Shown one piece after another: positions 42,077 to 49,381 of a DNA stretch of 64,000 nucleotides. Source of the stretch: Desulfarculales bacterium UBA696. GTDB lineage: Bacteria > Desulfobacterota > Syntrophobacteria > Syntrophobacterales > Syntrophobacteraceae. How positions within the stretch are numbered: the stretch's first letter is position 1; each line of letters starts with the position of its first letter. The DNA lies in the NCBI GenBank assembly GCA_002298995.1, contig DBMO01000037.1:185214-249213 (forward strand), read 5' to 3'. Below the pieces are notes generated by a model. The model did not search any database and was not told the origin of the DNA. It saw only the letters and a list, made by a program, of their open reading frames with translations. The position numbers and the translations under genes are program-made.

Positions 42077-43012
42077 ATGTCTATGAAACTGGTACTGGCA
42101 GGACTTTTGGCAGTTTGCATTACTGCGGCAAATATGAATGTCGGGAAAGCTCAAACAGGTGAGAGCAAGGATATGAACGTACAGGGACCCGATACCCAAA
42201 AGATCGACGATATAATGGGGATGAAGGGGACCGCGAAAGGTGATGAGTACAAGATAACCATTCCCCAGAGGGATCTTGCCGTAATGGTTGACGGCTTCAG
42301 GATTACCCCTCCGATGGGTCTTAGCACTTGGATCGATTTCAAAAGCGGCCCGCATGGGATTATGATGATGGGCGACATCGTGCTTCTCGAAAATGAAATC
42401 GGTTCGGTCGAGAAGGCCGCAATCGATAACGGTCTAACCGTAACGGGCCTGCACAATCATTTCGTAAGAGACAGCCCTAAAGTCATGTACATGCATATCC
42501 ACGGAATGGGGCCCGTGGAGGTGGTGGCGAAGGGAGCGCGTGCGGTCATCGCGAAGGTGGCGGAATTAAGGCGCCAGGACGCCGGCGGGACGGAAAATGC
42601 CGTGGTCGAGAACTCCATGGATCAGTCGAAAATCGAGTCAGTGCTCGGACAGAAAGGGGAACTGTCGGGAGGTGTTCTGAAAATGACTTTTGCTCGTCCG
42701 GACGTGAAGCTGCTGGATCATGGCTATGAAGTGACAAGTTTTATGGGATTCAATACTTGGGCGGCTTTTCAGGGCACCAATGAGCGGGCTGCGGTGGCAG
42801 GGGATTTCGCCATGCTTTCCGACGAGGTGCCGGCGGTCATATCGGAGCTTTCACGGCACGGAATAGAAGTCGTCGCAGTGCATAACCACATGGTGACGGA
42901 AACTCCGCGCATCATCTTCCTGCATTACTGGGGCGTCGGGCCCGCCGATAAGCTGGCCGAGGGGCTAAAAGCAGCACTGGGCAAAACGGGAGGCCCTCAA
43001 AAAACAGGCTGA
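42077..43012 (+). CDS. Exported LppY/LpqO-like protein (DUF1259), two internal copies
   Basis: A 311-residue protein with a signal peptide (MKLVLAGLLAVCITAANM, cleavage probably after KAQ). It contains two repeats of a roughly 130-residue domain. Each starts D-x-x-K-I-x-x-x-x-G-x-K-G (IDDIMGMKG and IESVLGQKG) and carries TWIDF/TWAAF and LHNHFV/VHNHMV followed by MHIHGMG or LHYWGVG. The repeated His clusters could bind a metal. The family is known from mycobacterial LppY/LpqO lipoproteins and many environmental bacteria; function is unknown. No lipobox is evident here. Direct hairpin CAGGCT-GAA-AGCCTG overlaps its stop. Confidence 0.78.
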   Translation: MSMKLVLAGLLAVCITAANMNVGKAQTGESKDMNVQGPDTQKIDDIMGMKGTAKGDEYKITIPQRDLAVMVDGFRITPPMGLSTWIDFKSGPHGIMMMGDIVLLENEIGSVEKAAIDNGLTVTGLHNHFVRDSPKVMYMHIHGMGPVEVVAKGARAVIAKVAELRRQDAGGTENAVVENSMDQSKIESVLGQKGELSGGVLKMTFARPDVKLLDHGYEVTSFMGFNTWAAFQGTNERAAVAGDFAMLSDEVPAVISELSRHGIEVVAVHNHMVTETPRIIFLHYWGVGPADKLAEGLKAALGKTGGPQKTG

Positions 43013-43052
43013 AAGCCTGGTCCGTGCCCTGAGCTTATTTTCACCACCAGGC
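43005..43052 (+). terminator. Hairpins at the end of the LppY/LpqO-like gene
   Basis: CAGGCT-GAA-AGCCTG (43005-43019) overlaps the stop codon, and GCCTGGT (43015-43021) can alternatively pair with ACCAGGC (43046-43052). The two are mutually exclusive. No strong T tract follows, so intrinsic termination is uncertain. Confidence 0.4.
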
Positions 43053-43194
43053 CGGAAACATCTTCTGATTCCGGTGCCCTAAGAGTAAATTCCGCCGCCG
43101 GAAGATGTCGGAAGCAAACAGCCATGCGCCTTTGTCAGCAAAGTGTGCAGAGGTAATTGAACGCGGATTGCACAAGGGATAAACTCGGTTTTGC

Positions 43195-43222
43195 TCGACA
43201 AAAAGTTTTTTTTTACTATGAT
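43195..43222 (+). promoter_or_regulatory. Sigma-70-type promoter of the fumarase gene
   Basis: TCGACA and TATGAT, each 5 of 6 to consensus, are separated by 16 bp that include a run of nine T. The predicted start is about 65 bp before the fumarase ATG. Confidence 0.6.
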
Positions 43223-43293
43223 AGTAAGCCCAAGCTCGTGACCAAACCTTAAACCGCGCGCTTTTCGAATGACTGCTGCCAAAGGAGTAAAAA

Positions 43294-44916
43294 ATGCCCA
43301 ATTTCAATTATCAAGATCCCTTCCCGACGGGAAAGGATGATACCAAGTACAAACTTTTAGCAAAAGGTTATGTTTCCGTTGCCAAATTCGAAGGACAAGA
43401 TGTTTTAAAAGTTGACCCCGAAGGTCTCGCATATCTTGCCAACCAGGCAATGCGTGATGTCTCCTTCCTGCTTCGCCCCAAGCAGTTGGAAAAATGGGCT
43501 GCAATCCTGTCCGATCCCGAATCCTCTCCCAACGATCGCGGCGTTGCTGTTGCTCTTCTGCAAAACGCCGAAGTGGCCTCGAAGTTTGTGCTGCCGCTCT
43601 GCCAGGATACCGGGACTGCAACCATAGTCGGAAAAAAGGGACAGCAGGTTTGGACCGGCGCCAAGGACGAAGAGTTTCTGTCCAAGGGCGTCTACAAGAC
43701 CTACACCGAAGAGAACCTGCGCTATTCCCAGACAATTCCTCTCAATATGTATGACGAGAAGAACTCTGGCTGCAACCTTCCCGCCCAGATTGACCTCTAC
43801 GCAACAGAGGGCTTGGAATACAAATTCCTTTTCATCGCCAAGGGCGGCGGGTCGGCCAACAAGAATGTTCTGTATCAGGAAACCAAGGCCCTGTTGAATC
43901 CGGCAAGCCTGGAGAAGTTCCTGGTTGACAAGATGATGACCCTGGGCACTGCCGCTTGTCCTCCATATCATGTCGCATTCGTGATCGGCGGCACCTCGGC
44001 CGAAGCGTGCCTCAAGACGGTTAAACTCGCATCCACGGGATACCTTGACAATCTGCCGACTACCGGTAACGACGGTGGCCAGGCTTTTCGCGATATCGAA
44101 CTGGAACAAAAAGTCCAGAAAGCGGCCGAAAAATGCGGCCTCGGCGCCCAGTACGGCGGAAAGCATTTCGCGCTCGATATTAAGATCGTGCGGCTTCCGC
44201 GCCACGGCGCTTCCTGCCCGGTTGCAATGGGCGTATCGTGCTCGGCCGACCGCAACATCAAGGCCAAGATCAACAAGGAAGGCATCTGGCTCGAAGAACT
44301 CGAAGCCAACCCCGGAAAGTTTATTCCCGAAAAGTTCCGCGGAAAACACGATCACGGCGTTGTGAAAATCAACCTCAACAGGCCGATGAAGGAAGTTCTC
44401 GCCGAGCTGTCAAAACACCCGGTCAAGACGCAGCTCTCACTTTCCGGTACAATCATCGTCGGGCGCGATATCGCTCATGCCAAGCTCAAGGAGCGCATCG
44501 ACAAGGGCGAAGGGCTTCCCCAGTATCTCAAAGACCATCCGATCTATTACGCAGGCCCGGCAAAGACTCCAAAGGGAGCCGCCTCGGGATCTTTCGGCCC
44601 GACGACCGCCGGCCGCATGGATTCCTACGTTGACCTGTTCCAGTCAAACGGCGGGTCGCTGATAATGATCGCCAAGGGTAACCGGACCAAGCAGGTTACG
44701 GATGCGTGCAAGAAATACGGCGGCTTCTATCTGGGATCGATCGGCGGCGCTGCTGCCATTCTGGCCCAGGACAACATCAAGAAGGTCGAATGCCTCGAGT
44801 ACCCGGAACTGGGCATGGAAGCCATCTGGAAGATCGAAGTGGAAGATTTCCCCGCATTCATCCTCGTGGATGACAAAGGCAATGATTTCTTCAGCCAGTT
44901 AAGCTGCGGGCATTAG
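43294..44916 (+). CDS. fumA: Fumarate hydratase class I (iron-sulfur)
   Basis: Reversible hydration of fumarate to malate with an oxygen-labile [4Fe-4S] cluster. The 540 residues fuse the alpha part (LPLCQDTGTATIVGKKG, NSGCNLPAQIDLY, GTAACPPYHVAFVIGGTSAE, holding the cluster Cys) and the beta part (LSLSGTIIVGRDIAHAK, GPTTAGRMDSYVD) in one chain, as in FumA/FumB. Three well-spaced Cys in the alpha half match the cluster ligands. AAGGAG lies 8 nt before the ATG. It stands alone between its own promoter and terminator. In a syntroph or sulfate reducer it would serve the propionate or succinate pathway or the TCA cycle. Confidence 0.95.
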   Translation: MPNFNYQDPFPTGKDDTKYKLLAKGYVSVAKFEGQDVLKVDPEGLAYLANQAMRDVSFLLRPKQLEKWAAILSDPESSPNDRGVAVALLQNAEVASKFVLPLCQDTGTATIVGKKGQQVWTGAKDEEFLSKGVYKTYTEENLRYSQTIPLNMYDEKNSGCNLPAQIDLYATEGLEYKFLFIAKGGGSANKNVLYQETKALLNPASLEKFLVDKMMTLGTAACPPYHVAFVIGGTSAEACLKTVKLASTGYLDNLPTTGNDGGQAFRDIELEQKVQKAAEKCGLGAQYGGKHFALDIKIVRLPRHGASCPVAMGVSCSADRNIKAKINKEGIWLEELEANPGKFIPEKFRGKHDHGVVKINLNRPMKEVLAELSKHPVKTQLSLSGTIIVGRDIAHAKLKERIDKGEGLPQYLKDHPIYYAGPAKTPKGAASGSFGPTTAGRMDSYVDLFQSNGGSLIMIAKGNRTKQVTDACKKYGGFYLGSIGGAAAILAQDNIKKVECLEYPELGMEAIWKIEVEDFPAFILVDDKGNDFFSQLSCGH

Positions 44917-44943
44917 AATTTGCGTAATTAGTATAGAGGACAA

Positions 44944-44971
44944 AAGCGCCGGGCCTTTGCGCCCGGCGCTT
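44944..44971 (+). terminator. Strong hairpin terminator after fumarase
   Basis: AAGCGCCGGGC-N6-GCCCGGCGCTT, an 11-bp perfect stem, begins 28 bp after the fumarase stop. Only a weak T tract follows. Confidence 0.75.
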
Positions 44972-45032
44972 CTAAAGCAGATCAGATTTACTGTGGAAAA
45001 AATAGTTAACCTTCACCTCAATGTAAAATAAG

Positions 45033-46334
45033 CTAGAGAAGCCTCCCCCCCAGCTCCGCCACCCTAGATCGTTCTCCTTTAACCAGGGTCACGTGCCCCG
45101 TAATTTCCTCGCCCTTTATCCGCTCGATCAGATAGGTGAGGCCGTTGCTGCTGGCATCGAGGTAGGGGTGGTCTATTTGTTCGGGATCACCCGTAAGGAC
45201 AATCTTGGTGTCTTCGCCAACCCGAGTAATCAGGGTCTTTATCATGTGAGGCGAGAGGTTCTGCGCCTCGTCGCAGATGATGAACTGCCTGGGTATGCTT
45301 CGGCCGCGGATATAGGTAAGGGGTTCGAGGTCGAGCATCCCGCGGCGCGTCATGTCCTGGAGGACTTCGTATGGCTCGGAGGTGTTTCGCAGCAGGAATT
45401 CGAGATTGTCGTAGATGGGCTGCATCCACGGGCGGAGTTTCTCTTCCTTGGTGCCTGGGAGGTATCCAAGATCATCTCCCATGGGGACCACGGGTCTGGT
45501 GATGAGAAGCCTTGCGTAGGCATTTTCTTCGAGGACTTTTTCCAGCCCGACCGCCAGTGCGAGCAGGGTTTTGCCGGTCCCGGCCCGGCCGATCAGGGTG
45601 ACTATCTTTATCTGATCGTTTAGCAGAAGCTCAATGGCGAATTTTTGCTCCTTGTTAAGTCCCCTTATGCCCCAACTGGTGGCTTCAGAGTGGGCGAGGG
45701 GCACAAGGCAGCCTTTCGAGAAGCGGGCCATGGCAGACTGAGATTGGTTTTCGTGGCACTTCAAAACGAAGAATTGGTTGGGCAGCGCGGAGCCTGAATT
45801 AGCGTAGTCCAATTTACCGCCCTTATAAAAACGGTCCAGCTCAGAGGCGGTTATGTAGAGTTCTTCCACGCCCGAATAGAGCTTATCGTAGTCTACTTTG
45901 TCGTTGTAGAAATCTTCGGCGCGGATACCAAGAACGTCGGCTTTGATGCGAAGGTTGAGGTCCTTGGTGACAAGTATCACGTTTTCCTGTCCGGAAATAT
46001 TGAGATTGTAGGCGACGGCGAGAATACGGTTATCGTATTTTTCGGGATCGAGCCCTTTGGGGAAACTGACCTTGTTTGCGTGATTGAGTTCGATGGTAAG
46101 AAGGCCACCGGAAGGGAGGGGGACTCCTTCGGATAGGCTGCTAGATGCACGCATTGCGTCAAGTTCCCTGGAAACCACTCGAGCGTTTCTGCCGATTTCA
46201 TCCTGCCTTTTTTTCTGGTTATCAATCTCCTCGATCACCGCGAAAGGGATAACGACGTTGTTGTCTTCGAAGGCAAAAAGCGCACCGGGGTTGTGCAGCA
46301 ACACATTTGTATCGAGAACATACGTTTTGGGCAT
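45033..46334 (-). CDS. PIN-domain/PhoH-type ATPase (YlaK-like)
   Basis: A 433-residue fusion. The N-terminal PIN nuclease fold begins KTYVLDTNVLLHNPGALF and includes further acidic residues (AVIEEIDNQKK, NVILVTKDLNLR). The C-terminal PhoH NTPase has Walker A GRAGTGKT at 249-256, the conserved RPVVPMGDDLGYLPG region and Walker B FIICDEAQNLSP. PIN-PhoH proteins are thought to act as RNA helicase/ribonucleases. The start at 46334 is chosen because the family begins at the PIN Asp and GGGAG lies 10 nt upstream. It is monocistronic on the minus strand. Confidence 0.93.
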   Translation of the reverse strand: MPKTYVLDTNVLLHNPGALFAFEDNNVVIPFAVIEEIDNQKKRQDEIGRNARVVSRELDAMRASSSLSEGVPLPSGGLLTIELNHANKVSFPKGLDPEKYDNRILAVAYNLNISGQENVILVTKDLNLRIKADVLGIRAEDFYNDKVDYDKLYSGVEELYITASELDRFYKGGKLDYANSGSALPNQFFVLKCHENQSQSAMARFSKGCLVPLAHSEATSWGIRGLNKEQKFAIELLLNDQIKIVTLIGRAGTGKTLLALAVGLEKVLEENAYARLLITRPVVPMGDDLGYLPGTKEEKLRPWMQPIYDNLEFLLRNTSEPYEVLQDMTRRGMLDLEPLTYIRGRSIPRQFIICDEAQNLSPHMIKTLITRVGEDTKIVLTGDPEQIDHPYLDASSNGLTYLIERIKGEEITGHVTLVKGERSRVAELGGRLL

Positions 46335-46641
46335 TAAAGCACTCCCGTGTTGAGAAATGAAACCAAATCCACCCGATCTCAGGTCGCATGTATTATGGGA
46401 TGTGGGTGAGTTTAAAGCAGAAGACACCGGAAGGAAATGGAAAAGAATAAGGCGTGGGCCGAAGCGGACAATGGAATGCAATGCCGAGGACAGAGCAAAG
46501 TTAATCCACTGTAAAGGTTAGCAAAAAAAAGGGAGGCATGGAATTTCCCTACTATGAAATCTGCCAGCAAAATACGTACTTTACCCCATTGAGTTTTAAG
46601 GCTGGAATATGGTTTAGAATGTGGCCAGATGGAGGTGTGCC
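46335..46641. other. Intergenic region, PIN-PhoH to small ORF
   Basis: About 307 bp between divergent genes. No hairpin or repeat is striking; it must hold promoters for both directions. Confidence 0.35.
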
Positions 46642-46812
46642 ATGAGGGGCGCCAGCCTTAAAGACTTCGAAAAAAGATCCTTATGCCGCGAAATGGTAGA
46701 GCGCTGTGACGAATATGAGGTGCTGAAAAACAGCCCTGGGCGCGCGCGCGAGGCAGCTCAGATTAGAAAAGACATTCTGAGGCTCTACTGGAAAATCGCT
46801 GCGCGGAAGTAA
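46642..46812 (+). CDS. Small basic protein, unknown
   Basis: A 56-residue highly charged, predicted helical protein (SLKDFEKRSLCREMVERCDEYEVL written in part: DFEKRSLCREMVERCDEY) with two Cys and a basic C-terminus, LRLYWKIAARK. GGAGG lies 7 nt before the ATG at 46642, a good start. No family is recognised. Coding status rests on the ribosome site and amino-acid composition only. Confidence 0.5.
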   Translation: MRGASLKDFEKRSLCREMVERCDEYEVLKNSPGRAREAAQIRKDILRLYWKIAARK

Positions 46813-47158
46813 ATGCAGTCGAAAAACAGTCCGGAAAGTACCCCAAAGACCAGCACGAATAAAAACGGCGCGATACTAACCAGAGATATAGGAGATCTGT
46901 TGATTCGTACCGCACATCAGGCGCGCAAGCATGCGAAACAGTGACCCTGTTTCCGGGCTGCTGCGTTGGAAATGCATACCCAGAAGTGAGCTGATGCTTT
47001 TCGAGCTGAATCCAAAACCCCGGCCCATGAAGCCGGGTTTTTTGTACCCACCTGTTCGAATGACTATTTATAATGGAAGTGTGAAAATGAGCCGCCATGG
47101 TTATCTACTAAATCCCGGCGGAAGTTGAAGTTCCTAGATTGGTGTAAGGGGATAAAAA
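46813..47158. other. Intergenic region with terminator, possible small RNA
   Basis: About 346 bp with no supported CDS. It ends with a good Rho-independent terminator at 47018-47043, some 200 nt after the small basic protein. The intervening sequence is GC-balanced with several short inverted repeats (for example ACAGTGACCCTGT near 46940). It may be a long 3' UTR or a separate small RNA of roughly 150 nt. Confidence 0.35.
47018..47043 (+). terminator. Rho-independent terminator
   Basis: CCCGGC-N7-GCCGGG followed by TTTTTT. A strong canonical intrinsic terminator on the plus strand. Confidence 0.85.
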
Positions 47159-47506
47159 TTGAGCAAGTATATACAAATCGATATCAGGCTTGCTGCATCA
47201 TATGGCGGGGAGGGTTTACGGGCGGCTTTGCCAAACCTCTATAAACTTCTGAAAAATTACGGCTACGATCATGTAATTGCAAACGAACCCTCGCCTTACG
47301 ACCTGGTTGAGGTGCTCGCTAGAATCAGAAACGACCCCCATGTGCCGGAGAATGCAAAGCGGCCGATTATCGATGCAGTGGGGGAGTTCCTGAAAGTTAG
47401 GGATGAGGCCCGCGAACTCCTGCTCGCCAGGAAGCTTAATGAATTGGACCGTGTGCTCTACGGGCTCGAAGACCGGTTCGATGACCTTGACGGCAAGCTG
47501 GCATAA
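47159..47506 (+). CDS. Hypothetical protein, helical C-terminus
   Basis: A 115-residue soluble protein starting at TTG with AAGGGG about 8 nt upstream. The N-terminal half reads IQIDIRLAASYGGEGL and LPNLYKLLKNYGYDHV; the C-terminal half is a long charged amphipathic helix (EARELLLARKLNELDRVLYG) that could form a coiled coil. No family is recognised. It is convergent with trxB (16 bp between stops), and a terminator lies upstream, so it probably has its own promoter. Confidence 0.6.
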   Translation: MSKYIQIDIRLAASYGGEGLRAALPNLYKLLKNYGYDHVIANEPSPYDLVEVLARIRNDPHVPENAKRPIIDAVGEFLKVRDEARELLLARKLNELDRVLYGLEDRFDDLDGKLA

Positions 47507-47521
47507 AATGTGGGTGAAATC

Positions 47522-48472
47522 TCAGACAGCTTCTTCCTCGCCTTTTTTCTCGTCAATGTAGCTCGCGGCTGCGAGTGCCGCCACACAGCCTTCGGCCGCC
47601 GCGACGACTATCTGCTTGGCATACTTTTGCTTGAGGTCCCCGGCAATGTAGATACCAGGAATATTGGTCTCGCACTTTTCGTTCGTAATTGCGTAACCGG
47701 AACGGTCCATAGCTATTCCAGGCGGGATGATCCCATTATTGGGGGTAATGCCAACGAAAATGAAAACGCCTTCCGTCTCCAAATCCTTTTCCTCACCGGT
47801 CGAGATATTTTTGACGGAAATAGAGTAGACACCGTCCTCCCCATCGCAAATCCTGGTGACTACGGAATTAAGAAGCACTTCAATGCCGGATTCCCGGAGG
47901 CGCTTCTGAAGGAGTCTGCCGGCCCTGAACGAATCCCGTCGGTGGACCAGGTAGACTTTGGAGGCCAGCTTGGTAAGATAAAGCGCCTCTTCCACCGCGG
48001 TGTCTCCGCCACCGATAACCGCTACCACCCGCTCCTTGAAAAAATATCCGTCGCATTTTGCGCAGTAGGATACACCCCTGCCCAGGTTCTCATCCTCTCC
48101 GGGAACGCCGAGCTTGCGGGGGGCGCCCCCGGTCGCGATCAGGATCGCATGGGCCTTGAGTACCTTTCCGCTGGCGAGTTTCACCGAATGAAGGTCCGGG
48201 CCGGGTTCGATTTTTAGAGCCTCGTCCTGGATTACCTCCAGGCCGTAGGACTGGGCATGGTTGAGCATCTTGTCGGAAAGGTCCAGCCCGCTTATGTCCT
48301 CGAACCCCGGGTAATTTTCCACTCCCTTGGTAATGGCCAGTTGGCCGCCGGGAGTAGCCTTCTCGATGAGAATCGTCTTTAAAACAGCGCGCATTCCATA
48401 GATGCCCGCGGCAAGGCCCGCGGGACCACCACCGAGTATAATGAAGTCGTAAATGCCGTCCTCTGCGTTCAT
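47522..48472 (-). CDS. trxB: Thioredoxin reductase
   Basis: A 316-residue FAD/NADPH flavoenzyme that reduces thioredoxin. The FAD site is IILGGGPAGLAAGIYGMR, the redox pair is CAKC in YCAKCDGYFF (CATC in E. coli), the NADPH site is VAVIGGGDTAVEEALYL and the second FAD motif is IPGIYIAGDLKQ. Thr-to-Lys in the redox loop is a modest deviation. It is divergently transcribed from a flavoprotein gene across 171 bp. Confidence 0.93.
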   Translation of the reverse strand: MNAEDGIYDFIILGGGPAGLAAGIYGMRAVLKTILIEKATPGGQLAITKGVENYPGFEDISGLDLSDKMLNHAQSYGLEVIQDEALKIEPGPDLHSVKLASGKVLKAHAILIATGGAPRKLGVPGEDENLGRGVSYCAKCDGYFFKERVVAVIGGGDTAVEEALYLTKLASKVYLVHRRDSFRAGRLLQKRLRESGIEVLLNSVVTRICDGEDGVYSISVKNISTGEEKDLETEGVFIFVGITPNNGIIPPGIAMDRSGYAITNEKCETNIPGIYIAGDLKQKYAKQIVVAAAEGCVAALAAASYIDEKKGEEEAV

Positions 48473-48643
48473 TTGGTATATTCTTCCCCCAGGAAAATTT
48501 GGTTGTCCCTATTGCTATAATAATTCTCGCCGAGATGAAATCACAATCATTGCGCTGACGGGGAGACAAAGCAAGGATTTCTCCTTACGTCTAGTGAAAA
48601 ATTCCGGTAGAAGTGTTAAAAAGTTTTCTGTTGAAGGAGCTAT

Positions 48644-49225
48644 ATGAAAAGAATCCTGGCGATCTACGGCAGCCCGCGCAAAAAGGGCACGACCTCGCTT
48701 TTGCTCTCGTCGGCCGTGCGGGGAGCGCGTGAGGCTGGAGCTGAAGTGGAGGAGGTTTTCCTCAAAGACCTGAAGATGTCTCCCTGCCTGGAAATCTACG
48801 CATGTAAAAAGACCGGGCGCTGTATAATCGAAGATGATTTCCAGGCACTCCAAGACAAGCTCGAAGCCTGTGACGCACTTATGCTGTCATCGCCTATTTT
48901 CTTCTACACCGTAAGTTCCCACGCCAAGATTTTCATGGATCGCTGCCAAGCGCTTTGGGCCAAAAAATATCTCATCGACAGGGCCCCTTTTGGAATTCGC
49001 CAGCCCGCGAGGAAAGCCCTTTTCCTGTGTGCCGGCGCAACCAGCGGAGGCAAACTCTTCGATGGCGTTCTGCTCACCGTGAAGTACTTCCTCGACACTT
49101 TGGACATGGAGCAGTGGAAAAACCTTCTCTTTCGGGGGCTTGAATCCCCGGAAGACCTCGATAAGAAGCCTGAATGCCTCGATGAAGCTTACCTGAGTGG
49201 GGCAGAGCTTGCCCGCGCCCCATGA
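48644..49225 (+). CDS. NAD(P)H-dependent FMN reductase / Isf-like flavoprotein
   Basis: A 193-residue flavodoxin-fold protein. The FMN phosphate loop is YGSPRKKGTTSLL, and SPIFFYTVSSHAKIFMDRC is the second FMN segment. Iron-sulfur flavoproteins carry four Cys between these; here only three remain in PCLEIYACKKTGRCIIEDD, so a standard [4Fe-4S] cluster is doubtful. AAGGAG lies 7 nt before the ATG. Its position, divergent from trxB, suggests a redox role; no partner is known. Confidence 0.8.
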   Translation: MKRILAIYGSPRKKGTTSLLLSSAVRGAREAGAEVEEVFLKDLKMSPCLEIYACKKTGRCIIEDDFQALQDKLEACDALMLSSPIFFYTVSSHAKIFMDRCQALWAKKYLIDRAPFGIRQPARKALFLCAGATSGGKLFDGVLLTVKYFLDTLDMEQWKNLLFRGLESPEDLDKKPECLDEAYLSGAELARAP

Positions 49226-49381
49226 TAACGCATGTGCTGTCTTTGTCACAATCCCGCCTATCAGTGCACTTTTCTATTCCGCTTCCGGCAACACGCCCGG
49301 GATAACGTGCCCACAACTTGGTGGTTACCGAGGGGCGCCGAAGTGGTACATGCCCCCCGGTTCATTATAGGAAAGAATCCG

